64,000 bases of DNA, from the NCBI RefSeq assembly GCF_013409425.1, contig NZ_JACCAC010000001.1, forward strand, positions 2,852,001 through 2,916,000. Reading direction: 5' to 3'. This document shows positions 40,442 through 48,501 of this stretch, piece after piece. Each line of letters begins with the position of its first letter. The first letter of the stretch is position 1. Below the pieces are notes generated by a model. It made no database searches. It saw only the letters and a program-made list of their open reading frames with translations, and was not told the DNA's origin. The position numbers were made by a program, and so were the translations under genes. Origin of the DNA: Nocardioides perillae (GTDB lineage: Bacteria > Actinomycetota > Actinomycetes > Propionibacteriales > Nocardioidaceae).

Positions 40442-41460
40442 GCGGCCCGCAGCCGGTCGGTGGTGACGTGGGTGTAGCGCTGGGTCGTGGCCAGGGAGGC
40501 GTGGCCCAGCAGCTCCTGCACGGTGCGCAGGTCGGCGCCGCCCTCGAGCAGGTGCGTGGCGGCCGAGTGGCGCAGGCCGTGGGGGCCGAGGTCCGGAGCG
40601 TCCTCGACCTCGCCGAGGAGCCGGTGCACGGTCGCCCGGACCGCGCGCTGGTCGAGACGGCCGCCGCGTGCGCCGAGGAACAGCGCCGGGCCGGAGCCCT
40701 CGCGCACCAGCGCGGGGCGCCCCCGGGACAGCCACCGGTCGAGCGCCGCGGCGGCGGGGCGGCCGAAGGGGACCGTGCGCTCCTTGCGGCCCTTGCCGAG
40801 GACGCGCACGACGTCGCGCTCGCGGTCGACGTCGTCGACGTCGAGCCCGACGAGCTCACCGACGCGCACCGCGGTCGCGTAGAGCAGCTCGAGCACCGCG
40901 GCGTCGCGGAGGCCGGTCGGGCCGGCCTCGGCGGCGGCCGCGGTCGCGTGGTCGACCACCGCGCGGGCCTCGTCGACCCGCAGCACGGTGGGGAGGGTGG
41001 TGTGGGCGCGGGGCGAGGCGAGCGCGGCACCCACGTCGGTGGTGGTCCGGCCGGTGCGGTGCAGCCAGGCGGTGAAGGCGCGGGCCGCCGCGGCCCGGCG
41101 CGCCATCGTGGTGCGGGCCATCCCCCGGGTCTGCTCCAGCGCCAGCCAGCTGCGCAGCGCGCGCAGGTCGAGCTCGGCCGCCCCGAGCCCGAGACGCCGG
41201 GCGTGCTCGAGCAGCCGGGCGACGTCGCCCAGGTAGGCGCGGACGGTGTGGGGAGCCAGGTCGCGCTCGGAGGCGAGGTGCTGCTCGTAGCAGCCGAGCA
41301 GCCGCGCCGCCTCCTCGTCGACCCCGGCGGCCTCGTCGACCCCGGCGGCCCCGGCGACCCCGTCGACCCGGTCGGCACCCGGCGCGCTGCCGCCCGGCGA
41401 CCCGTCGCGCCGGGCCTCGGGACCGTCGACCCGGTCGCCCACCGGCCGCTCACCCCTCAT
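40414..41460 (-). CDS. xerC: Tyrosine recombinase XerC
   Basis: Resolves chromosome dimers at dif together with XerD. About 348 aa. SAM-like N-terminal domain ([20 protein letters not shown]), catalytic R in [14 protein letters not shown] in [26 protein letters not shown], and the final [15 protein letters not shown] with the nucleophilic Tyr. The first 45 residues are an extension with [16 protein letters not shown] 41460 overlaps the upstream small gene as ATGA. The dprA-xerC neighbourhood is the normal housekeeping location, not a mobile element. Confidence 0.94.
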   Translation of the reverse strand: MRGERPVGDRVDGPEARRDGSPGGSAPGADRVDGVAGAAGVDEAAGVDEEAARLLGCYEQHLASERDLAPHTVRAYLGDVARLLEHARRLGLGAAELDLRALRSWLALEQTRGMARTTMARRAAAARAFTAWLHRTGRTTTDVGAALASPRAHTTLPTVLRVDEARAVVDHATAAAAEAGPTGLRDAAVLELLYATAVRVGELVGLDVDDVDRERDVVRVLGKGRKERTVPFGRPAAAALDRWLSRGRPALVREGSGPALFLGARGGRLDQRAVRATVHRLLGEVEDAPDLGPHGLRHSAATHLLEGGADLRTVQELLGHASLATTQRYTHVTTDRLRAAYRQAHPRA

Positions 41461-41894
41461 CCCGCACCGTCCGGCCGCCCCGCGGACGGACCACCCTGCG
41501 GCCCTCGTGGCTCCCCGGATGCCCCCGCCGCGGGGTCGAGCGCGCCCCACACGTCGCGCAGCTCTCGCGGGGCGAGCTCGTCGAGCTGGCGGCGCACGTG
41601 GGCGAGCAGCTGCGCGGCGGCCTCGCTGGGGCCTGCGTCGACGCGGAGCAGCTCGCGGCCGTCGTCGCGGCGACGGACGACGAGCTCGCCGGCCGTGGGC
41701 TCGTCGTACCACCCCGCCATCGCCCCCACGGCGAGCAGCGCGCCGTGGGCGCGGGCTCGCCAGCGGCCGCGCGCCGTGCCGGGTGGCTCGAGCGCGACCG
41801 CGTAGACGTCACCGGCCCGGACACCGGCAGGCTCGTCACCCGGCCGCCCGCCTGCGGGCGGGCCGGCCGGGTCGCGCGTGCTGTCGGCCTCCAC
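41457..41894 (-). CDS. Conserved hypothetical protein upstream of xerC
   Basis: 145 aa, no signal peptide or helix. The middle resembles a small beta-rich domain: [20 protein letters not shown] followed by [16 protein letters not shown], then [18 protein letters not shown]. Ends are Pro/Gly-rich. GTG 41894 lies 6 nt after a TAGCCT box whose TAG is also the dprA stop codon. It is coupled to xerC by ATGA. No recognised family. Confidence 0.65.
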   Translation of the reverse strand: MEADSTRDPAGPPAGGRPGDEPAGVRAGDVYAVALEPPGTARGRWRARAHGALLAVGAMAGWYDEPTAGELVVRRRDDGRELLRVDAGPSEAAAQLLAHVRRQLDELAPRELRDVWGALDPAAGASGEPRGPQGGPSAGRPDGAG

Positions 41895-41900
41895 GGGCCC

Positions 41901-41906
41901 AGGCTA
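41901..41906 (-). promoter_or_regulatory. -10 box overlapping dprA stop (leaderless)
   Basis: TAGCCT on the minus strand: its TAG is the dprA stop codon. GTG 41894 follows after 6 nt. Probable promoter for the hypothetical gene and xerC. Confidence 0.5.
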
Positions 41907-43076
41907 GGGCTCGCCCCCCTCGGGACGGTCGCGGCGCGCGAGGTCGGTCAGTCGCCACCCGGCGTCACCGTCGACCAGCCCCAGGGCGCGCAGCCGCTGC
42001 AGCTCGGCGCCGGTCTCGACCAGCCCGAAGCCGCAGGCACGCGCCACCGCGTCGCTGCCGACGCCGCGCCCGACGGGCACGGCGTCGAGGACCACCCGCT
42101 GCCGCGCGCTGATCCGGTCGCGTGGTCGTGCCGGGGCCCGCGGCTCGTCCACCAGCGCCTCCCCCGCCCGACCGACGAGCTCGAGGACCTCCTGGCCCGA
42201 GGTCACGACGGCAGCGGCGCCGGACCGGACGAGCTGGTGGGCGCCCTGGGAGGCCGCACTCGTGACCGGCCCCGGCACCGCCCCCAGGGGACGGTGGAGC
42301 CGCTCGGTCCAGTTGGCGGTGTTGAGGGCGCCGCTGCGCACCGCCGCCTCGACCACCACTGTGCCCCGACCGAGCGCGGCGATCAGCCGGTTGCGCGAGA
42401 GGAACCGGACCCGGGTGGGAGCACCGCCCGGCGGGGTCTCGGAGACCACCGCGGCGGTGGCGGCGAGGTGTTCGACCAGGCTGCGGTGGGCCTCGGGGTA
42501 GACCCGATCGGCACCGCAGGCCAGGACCGCGACCGTGGTGCCGCCCGCGCCGAGGGCGCCGCGGTGGGCAGCGTCGTCGATGCCGAACGCCGCGCCCGAG
42601 AGCACCGGCAGCCCCGCGCGCCCGACGGCCGCGGCGAGGTCGCCGGCGACCCGGGTGCCGTAGGTGGTGGCCGAGCGGGCGCCGACGACCGCGACGGCGG
42701 AGTGCAGCGCATCGAGGCGCAGCGGACCGCGGACCCACAGCCCCAGCGGCACGTCGCCGCGGTGCTGCAGCGGCTCGGGACGGGCCAGGTCGTCGAGCCC
42801 CGAAGGCCACTCCTGGTCGCCCGGGACGACGAAGCGCAACCCCGTCCGGGCGGCACGGTCGAGCTCGGCGTGCGGGTCGACCTCGGCGAGCCGCGCGGCG
42901 ACGTCGGCAGCGGGCGCCTGGCCGCGCTGGGCGAGGAGGGCGTCGCGGACCGTCACCGCACCGAGCTCGCGCACCAGGCGCAGCACCCGGTGGTCACCCG
43001 GCTCGACCACGCGGCTCAGCGCGGCGCGGGCGAGCCGGTCCTCGTCGCCCGCCCGCGCGGCCGTCGGAGCGCTCAC
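41904..43076 (-). CDS. dprA: DNA processing protein DprA
   Basis: Loads RecA on incoming single-stranded DNA in natural transformation; also found in many non-competent bacteria. 390 aa. Rossmann motifs: VAVVGARSATTYGTRVAGDL, SGAAFGIDDAAHRGAL, VLACGADRVYPEAHRSL, RFLSRNRLIAALGRGTVVVE and GALNTANWTERLHRPLGAVPG (in part). N-terminal SAM-like and C-terminal winged-helix regions are present. GTG 43076 overlaps comM as GTGA. Confidence 0.95.
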   Translation of the reverse strand: MSAPTAARAGDEDRLARAALSRVVEPGDHRVLRLVRELGAVTVRDALLAQRGQAPAADVAARLAEVDPHAELDRAARTGLRFVVPGDQEWPSGLDDLARPEPLQHRGDVPLGLWVRGPLRLDALHSAVAVVGARSATTYGTRVAGDLAAAVGRAGLPVLSGAAFGIDDAAHRGALGAGGTTVAVLACGADRVYPEAHRSLVEHLAATAAVVSETPPGGAPTRVRFLSRNRLIAALGRGTVVVEAAVRSGALNTANWTERLHRPLGAVPGPVTSAASQGAHQLVRSGAAAVVTSGQEVLELVGRAGEALVDEPRAPARPRDRISARQRVVLDAVPVGRGVGSDAVARACGFGLVETGAELQRLRALGLVDGDAGWRLTDLARRDRPEGGEP

Positions 43077-44803
43077 CGCCGGGCCTCGAGGTGGGCGAGG
43101 GCGGCGTGGACGGCGGGCGACGACGGGTCTTCGCCGCCGGCTCGGTCGTCCGCACGCCCGTCGACGAGGTCACCGACGGTCTCGGGCAGGTCGTCGAGGT
43201 CGGGCCCGACGTCGGCGGGTGCGGCCCCGGGCTGCACGACCCAGGCCGGGAGGGCGGTGCCGCGCCGCAGCGCCAGGGCGACCTCGACGTCGACCGCCTC
43301 GGGCCGGTGGACGCCGCGGAGGTCGGCGACCGTCCAGGCGAGGCGGTGCACCCGCACGGCGCCGCGCCGCGTCAGCGAGCCGTCCTGCAGGGCGGCACCG
43401 ACGAGACGACGCGCGTCCGCCGGCAATGGGTGCTCGGCGCTGAGCACCGCGCCGGGGACGTGCGCGTTGAGGCGCCACCGGCGACCGGCCCAGCGGCGCG
43501 CTTGGCGCGCGCGGGCAGCCGTCACCCTCGCCCGCACCGCGGCGGTGCTCTCGGGCGGCTCGAGCGCGTCCTCGCCGCCGGCGCTGGCGGCCAGGTGGCA
43601 GACCACGTCGACGCGGTCGACGACGGGGCCCTCGAGCTTGCGGCGGTAGTCGCGGCGCCGGGTCTCGGCACAGCGGCAGCCGTTGCCGGCGGCCGTGGGG
43701 TGCCACCGACCGCAGGGACAGGGGTTGGCGGCGAGGACGACCATGCCGCGGGCGGGGTAGGTGGCGGTCTGGTCGCCGCGCGCCAGCGTGACCTCCCCGC
43801 TCTCGAGCGGGTCGCGCAACCCCTCGACGACGTCGGCGGCGAGGAGCGGGAACTCGTCGAGCACCAGGACCCCCGCGTGGGTGCGGCTGACCGCGCCGGG
43901 CGCGACCGTGCCGGTGCCGCCGCCCAGGACGCTCGCGCGGGTGGCGCTGTGGTGCAGCGACTCGTAGGGCGGGCGCCGCACCAGCCCCTCCCCCGGCACG
44001 AGCGTGCCGGCGAGGGAGCGCACGGCGGTGAGCTCGAGCGCCTCCTCGTCGTCGAGGTCCGGCAACAGCCCCGGCAGGCGCTCGGCGAGGCTCGTCTTGC
44101 CGGCGCCCTGCGGCCCGCTGAGCAGGAGGTGGTGACCGCCGGCGGCAGCGACCTCGACGGCGTAGCGCGCCTCCCGCATGCCGACGAGGTCGGCCAGGTC
44201 GACCTCGTCGCCCCGGTCCTGGCCGCGCCAGGCGAGCAGGGACAACCCCGACGGCTCCACCACCGGCGGGGCGTCGGGCACCTCCTCACCGCGCAGCAGC
44301 GCGAGCACCTGGGCGAGGGAGCGCACGCCGAGCACCTCGGTGCCGGGCACCATGGCCGCCTCGACCGCCTGCGGCTCGGGCACCACGACCCGGCGCAGCC
44401 CGTGGTCGCGGGCGACCATCACCATCGGCAGCACCCCGGTGGCGGGCCGCAGACCGGCGTCGAGGCCCAGCTCGCCGACGAAGACGGTGCCGGCGAGCGC
44501 CGAGCGGGGCACGTCGCCGGCCGCGCACAGCACGGACACCGCCACGGCGAGGTCGAAGTGGGTGCCGCGCTTGGGCAGCCCCGCCGGGGAGAGCAGCACG
44601 GTCACGCGCCGGGTGGCGGGCCACCCGACGCCGGCGGTGTTGCCCACGGCGGTGCGCACGCGGTCACGGCCCTCCTGCAGCGCCGCGTCGCCGCACCCGA
44701 CGAGCGTCGTGCCGACCATGCCCTGCGACACGTCGGCCTGCACGTCGACGACGTGGCCGACGGACCCGGCGAGCGCCACGGTGCGCGCGCACGCCCAGGG
44801 CAT
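43073..44803 (-). CDS. comM: YifB/ComM-like Mg-chelatase-family ATPase
   Basis: AAA+ helicase-like protein; ComM extends branch migration during transformation in other bacteria. 576 aa. N-terminal Lon-like domain (VDVQADVSQGMVGTTLVGCG), ChlI ATPase with Walker A SGPQGAGKTSLAERLPGLLP, the HHSATRASVLGGGTGTVAPG region, Walker B VLVLDEFPLL, then a Cys cluster CPCGRWHPTAAGNGCRC. The start overlaps the yraN stop by one base. Order yraN-comM-dprA is conserved. Confidence 0.95.
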   Translation of the reverse strand: MPWACARTVALAGSVGHVVDVQADVSQGMVGTTLVGCGDAALQEGRDRVRTAVGNTAGVGWPATRRVTVLLSPAGLPKRGTHFDLAVAVSVLCAAGDVPRSALAGTVFVGELGLDAGLRPATGVLPMVMVARDHGLRRVVVPEPQAVEAAMVPGTEVLGVRSLAQVLALLRGEEVPDAPPVVEPSGLSLLAWRGQDRGDEVDLADLVGMREARYAVEVAAAGGHHLLLSGPQGAGKTSLAERLPGLLPDLDDEEALELTAVRSLAGTLVPGEGLVRRPPYESLHHSATRASVLGGGTGTVAPGAVSRTHAGVLVLDEFPLLAADVVEGLRDPLESGEVTLARGDQTATYPARGMVVLAANPCPCGRWHPTAAGNGCRCAETRRRDYRRKLEGPVVDRVDVVCHLAASAGGEDALEPPESTAAVRARVTAARARQARRWAGRRWRLNAHVPGAVLSAEHPLPADARRLVGAALQDGSLTRRGAVRVHRLAWTVADLRGVHRPEAVDVEVALALRRGTALPAWVVQPGAAPADVGPDLDDLPETVGDLVDGRADDRAGGEDPSSPAVHAALAHLEARR

Positions 44804-45390
44804 CAGCCGATCCCCCGCACGTGCTCGACCTCGGCCGCGCCGCGTCGACGCAGGTGCACGGCGACGAGGTCGAGGCGCACGCCGCGCGGGTGCGCCGCGG
44901 GGTGGGCCGCCAACCAGGCGGCACCGAGGCGCCGCAGGCGCGCGAGCTTGGCGTCCGAGACCGCCTCGTGCGGCGTGCCGAAGGCGTCGCTGGAGCGGGT
45001 CTTCACCTCCGCCACCACGAGGTCGTCGCCCTCGCGGAGGACGAGGTCGAGCTCGCCGGCCTCGCAGCGCCAGTTGCGCTCGAGCAGCACCAGGCCCTGC
45101 GCGACGAGGTGCCGGGCGGCGACGTCCTCGCCGTAGCGGCCCAGCGCGGTGCGGCGCGCGGCCGTGTCACCGCTCGGGGGTGACTCCGCGGCAGGTGCTG
45201 AGGCAGGTGCCGCGGCAGGTGTGGGACCGTCCCCGGGCTCGGGCTCGGGCTCGGGCTCGGGTGAGGGTGAGGGGGCGGGGCCGGGTGCCGGCCCCGGGTC
45301 GGAGCCGGACTCGGGAGCGGCCGCGGGCACGGCGCCCGGCGTGGGGCTCGGCTCAGGGGTGGGTGGCGCGGTGGTGCTGGTCGTGGTCAT
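44803..45390 (-). CDS. yraN: YraN-family (UPF0102) endonuclease-like protein
   Basis: About 195 aa. The C-terminal 115 residues are UPF0102: RTALGRYGEDVAARHLVAQG, ERNWRCEAGELDLVLREGDD and LVVAEVKTRSSDAFG, a PD-(D/E)xK-like set with E, D and ExK. The N-terminal 75 residues are a disordered Thr/Pro/Ala extension with an EPEPEPEP repeat. ATG 45390 has AGGAGG 7 nt upstream, which fixes the start. Function uncertain; Holliday-junction resolvase-like fold. Confidence 0.92.
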   Translation of the reverse strand: MTTTSTTAPPTPEPSPTPGAVPAAAPESGSDPGPAPGPAPSPSPEPEPEPEPGDGPTPAAAPASAPAAESPPSGDTAARRTALGRYGEDVAARHLVAQGLVLLERNWRCEAGELDLVLREGDDLVVAEVKTRSSDAFGTPHEAVSDAKLARLRRLGAAWLAAHPAAHPRGVRLDLVAVHLRRRGAAEVEHVRGIG

Positions 45391-45518
45391 CGGCGTACCT
45401 CCTGCGAGCAGCCTCGACCGCGCCGCAGGCCACCGGCGCCGCTCGGCCGGCGGCTGTGGACGACGAGCACCGGGGGCCGGCCTGTGGACGGCGGGTGGCG
45501 CAGCGTCGGACGCGGTCG

Positions 45519-45962
45519 TCAGCAGTCGAGGGCGTCGACAGGCACGTTCTCGACACGGTTGGTGGCGCTCTCCACGATCGCGCCACCGTCCGGCACGGGC
45601 ACGAGGCCCACGTCGAGCGAGTCGACCCAGACCGTGACGGTCACCAGCTCCCCGCGCACCGCGGGGGCCGTCTCCGAGGCCGGCAGGCCGTAGGCGATCC
45701 GGATGCGGGGGTCGCCCGACCCGACGTGGGGGAAGGCGAGCTTCGCCAGCGCCTCCTCGCGCACGCACGTGGGGTCGGTGCCGACCACGAGCTGGCGGGC
45801 GGCCTCGCGAGCGGTGGCCGCGGCGGTGCTGAGCGCCCAGTAGTGGTAGCCGTACTGGACGACCGCGAAGACGAGCAGCACCACGACAGGGAAGACCAGC
45901 GCCATCTCGACGACCGCGGCACCGCGTGCGTCCCGCTGCCTCTCCCCCACCCGGGCCCTCAC
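45519..45962 (-). CDS. TadE-like pseudopilin protein
   Basis: 147 aa. N-terminal signature of TadE-like proteins: RGAAVVEMALVFPVVVLLVF, a Glu just inside one hydrophobic helix, followed by YGYHYWALSTAAATAREAAR. The rest is an extracytoplasmic beta-rich domain ending in Cys. GTG 45962 overlaps the preceding TadG-like gene as GTGA. Such proteins are minor pilins or assembly partners of Flp/Tad pili; no pilus ATPase or Flp gene lies in this window. Confidence 0.85.
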   Translation of the reverse strand: MRARVGERQRDARGAAVVEMALVFPVVVLLVFAVVQYGYHYWALSTAAATAREAARQLVVGTDPTCVREEALAKLAFPHVGSGDPRIRIAYGLPASETAPAVRGELVTVTVWVDSLDVGLVPVPDGGAIVESATNRVENVPVDALDC

Positions 45963-47920
45963 TCGACCAGCCTGACGATGCGGGGGCCCACGCCGACGTA
46001 CTCCGCCTCGGGCCCGGTGTAGTCCGCCGGGACGGCCGGGAGCGCGTCCGGCGAGATCGTCACGAAGCGCACGGCGCTGAGGCGGCCCGAGGAGTCGAAG
46101 AGCAGGCCGTCCTGCTCCGTCACCCCGGCCTGCAGCAGCTCGCGCATGGCGGTGTCGATCGTGGTGATGACGGTGGCCATCGCAGGCTGCAGGCCCGGCA
46201 GGCCCAGGATCGAGGCCGGGTCGAGCAGCGGCAGGTCGGTGAAGGCCTCCGGGCCCGTGATGAACACGGGACGGAAGGTCAGCACGGGGTAGTCCCCGGC
46301 CTGCACCGCCGAGGTGGCCCCGAGGGTCGAGACCACCGCCACCCACATGAAGCGGTGGGAGTCGTAGATCGACCGGTCGAAGACGCTGGTGGGGGTCACC
46401 GGCGCGTCCCGGCTCAGGTAGCGGCCGGTGTCGGAGAACGTCGCCGGGGTGAGCAGGGAGGGCACGCGCACGAAGTCGAGCAGCTCGTCGTCGTTGACGA
46501 GTCGACCGTCGACCAGCACGCTCTCGCCGGGTCGGCAGGGCGCGCTCTGCGTGCAGGTCAGGCGCCCGGCCGGGCCGACCAACCCGTCGTGGAAGCCCGC
46601 CTCGTAGGCGTTGCTCATCATCGTGACGACGCAGTTGGGCACGTCCCCGTGGTGGTTGCCGTTGGTGTCGGTGACGCTGACGCCGTTCGACCCCGAGCAG
46701 GCGGCACCGCTCGCGACCTGGCGCAGCAGGGCCCCGTCGAGCGCGCCCTGCGGCACCGCGGCCGGCCAGGAGTCGATGAGGTGGTCGATGCCGTGCTGGA
46801 AGTTGAGCGGGAAGTTGGCGTTGGCCTGCGTGCCTGCCCGCGGGCTCTTGAGCAGCCGCCCGCAGGAGACCGGCGTCGCTCCGGCCAGGACGGGGTCCAC
46901 GTCGACCGCGGAGGTGTCGGAGGAGTACGCCGTGGAGGTGACGGTGCTGCCGACGACCGTCTGCGTCACCACCTTGACCTGCCACTCGCCCGCGGTCGAC
47001 GCGACGACGGCGGGCAGGGTCACGCTGACCTGGCCGAGGCGGCGGCGGTTGCGCCCGCCGTCGAGGACGAGCGTGCCGGGCACCTGCACCTCGACCCGCG
47101 CCAGGCCGCTGCCGCGGGCGAAGGCGACCGCGAAGCGCTGACCGGGCAGGAGCTCCGGCCACTCGCTGCCGCTCACCGCGACGCTGGGCGGGGTGCCGGT
47201 CAGCTGCTGGGTCACGCGTCCGGGCACCAACCCGTTGAGCCGCGGCGCCGCAGCGGCGAGGGGCCAGGTCGTCGTGACGGTGGGCGTGGCACCCCCGCCA
47301 CCCTTGTGCGTGGTCGAGACGTAGCCGAACGGCAGGACGCCGCTCAGCAGGCTGCCGCCGGCGTCGAGGAGGCAGTCGATCGACAGCGCCATCGGGGCGA
47401 GCGGCCCGGGGCTGTTGACCCGGGCCGTGGCCCGCTTCTGCTGCTCGGTGCCCTCCGCGCCGGCCGCGCGGCCGAGGCCGAACTCCACGCGTGCCGTGGG
47501 CGTCGTCACCGACACCTGGTTGGGCGCGGGGAAGCTCACCGAGCCGGCGGGGCCCGCGACCGCGTCGAGCAACCGACCGGCGTACGCCGCGGTGGTCACC
47601 GCGCGGACGTCGGTCGGGCAGACCGGCATCTCGGGGTGCATCTCGCGCTGGCCGGGCACGGGGTTGCAGGCGAGGTACCACGCCACGGCCTGCGCGACGA
47701 CCGCCTCCTGGGCGTCGGTGTGCGCGGGGAGGAACTGCGAGGCGAAGACCGCGGCGCGGTCCGCCTGCACCTGGAGCTGACCGCGACGGGCCCAGGTGTT
47801 GCCGAGGTCGACGGCGAGGCCGGCGACGACCATCAGCACGACGCTGACCACCGCGGTGAAGACCGCGACGGCCCCGCGCTCGTCGCGCGGCCGATGGGCG
47901 CCGCGCCCAGCCGGGCTCAC
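45959..47920 (-). CDS. TadG-like protein, large extracellular domain
   Basis: 653 aa. Starts RDERGAVAVFTAVVSVVLMV then VAGLAVDLGNTWARRGQLQVQ, the TadG/Tad N-terminal membrane segment. About 590 residues of secreted domain follow, with several Cys and a Gly/Ser/Thr-rich makeup; no VWA metal site is visible. It includes the Asn/His-rich NGVSVTDTNGNHHGDVPNC. GTG 47920 overlaps the previous gene's stop as GTGA. Middle gene of a coupled tadE-tadG-tadE triplet. Confidence 0.8.
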   Translation of the reverse strand: MSPAGRGAHRPRDERGAVAVFTAVVSVVLMVVAGLAVDLGNTWARRGQLQVQADRAAVFASQFLPAHTDAQEAVVAQAVAWYLACNPVPGQREMHPEMPVCPTDVRAVTTAAYAGRLLDAVAGPAGSVSFPAPNQVSVTTPTARVEFGLGRAAGAEGTEQQKRATARVNSPGPLAPMALSIDCLLDAGGSLLSGVLPFGYVSTTHKGGGGATPTVTTTWPLAAAAPRLNGLVPGRVTQQLTGTPPSVAVSGSEWPELLPGQRFAVAFARGSGLARVEVQVPGTLVLDGGRNRRRLGQVSVTLPAVVASTAGEWQVKVVTQTVVGSTVTSTAYSSDTSAVDVDPVLAGATPVSCGRLLKSPRAGTQANANFPLNFQHGIDHLIDSWPAAVPQGALDGALLRQVASGAACSGSNGVSVTDTNGNHHGDVPNCVVTMMSNAYEAGFHDGLVGPAGRLTCTQSAPCRPGESVLVDGRLVNDDELLDFVRVPSLLTPATFSDTGRYLSRDAPVTPTSVFDRSIYDSHRFMWVAVVSTLGATSAVQAGDYPVLTFRPVFITGPEAFTDLPLLDPASILGLPGLQPAMATVITTIDTAMRELLQAGVTEQDGLLFDSSGRLSAVRFVTISPDALPAVPADYTGPEAEYVGVGPRIVRLVE

Positions 47921-48378
47921 CCGCAGCTCCCCTCGCTCAGGGTCACGTCGTCCAGGCGCTGGCTGAAGTCGGTGACCAGGGCACCGCCGCCGGGCAGCGG
48001 CAGCAGCGAGGCCAGGCCGCCGGTGGTCGGCACCTCCAGGTGCACCTGGACCGTCGCGCCGACGACCGGGTCGACGTCGACCACCTGCACCTCGACGTCG
48101 TCGGCGTCGAGGTCGACGCCGAGCCCGAGGTCGACGACGGTGGCGGCCACGGCCGCGGCCACCTCGGCCTCGAGCGCGTCGCAGGTGAACACGCCGACCA
48201 CCAAGCCGACCGGCACGCCGGGCGTGACCGCGTCGATGCGCTGGGCACCCCAGAGGTACTGCCCGAGCTGGAGGGTGCCGAGCAGCAGCGGCAGCAGCAG
48301 CACGGCCGAGACCAGGCCGGCCTCCACCGCGACCGCACCACGCTGCTCGCGTCGTCGACGCGCGCACCTCCGCGCCAT
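47917..48378 (-). CDS. TadE-like pseudopilin protein
   Basis: 153 aa. Basic N-terminus ([12 protein letters not shown]), then RGAVAVEAGLVSAVLLLPLL with the helix and conserved Glu, followed by LQLGQYLWGAQRI and an acidic secreted domain rich in Val/Asp. GGAGGAG lies 5 nt before ATG. First gene of the second TadE/TadG group. Confidence 0.83.
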   Translation of the reverse strand: MARRCARRRREQRGAVAVEAGLVSAVLLLPLLLGTLQLGQYLWGAQRIDAVTPGVPVGLVVGVFTCDALEAEVAAAVAATVVDLGLGVDLDADDVEVQVVDVDPVVGATVQVHLEVPTTGGLASLLPLPGGGALVTDFSQRLDDVTLSEGSCG

Positions 48379-48501
48379 TCTCGCTCCTCCGCCACGTCCC
48401 GAGTGGTGACGCGTGCCCCGCCGCGTCGGCCCGCGGGTGCGGGCCTGAGGCCCACCCCATCGGCGGACCGCGGTGGGTCTTGAGGGTTTCTTGAAGGTTC
48501 G
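48379..48501. other. Gap between the two TadE/TadG groups
   Basis: 123 bp. Contains the ribosome site of the next gene and an interrupted hairpin GGGCC/GGCCC with GGGTG/CACCC flanks at about 48436-48458, a probable weak terminator for the upstream TadG gene. No clear promoter seen. Confidence 0.4.

Noticed and set aside
40414..41460. Tyrosine recombinase as sign of an integrated mobile element
   Set aside because: Sequence and position next to dprA match housekeeping XerC; no attachment repeats, tRNA gene or phage genes nearby.
41904..44803. dprA and comM-like genes as evidence of natural competence
   Set aside because: Both are widespread in non-competent actinobacteria; no DNA-uptake genes lie in the window.
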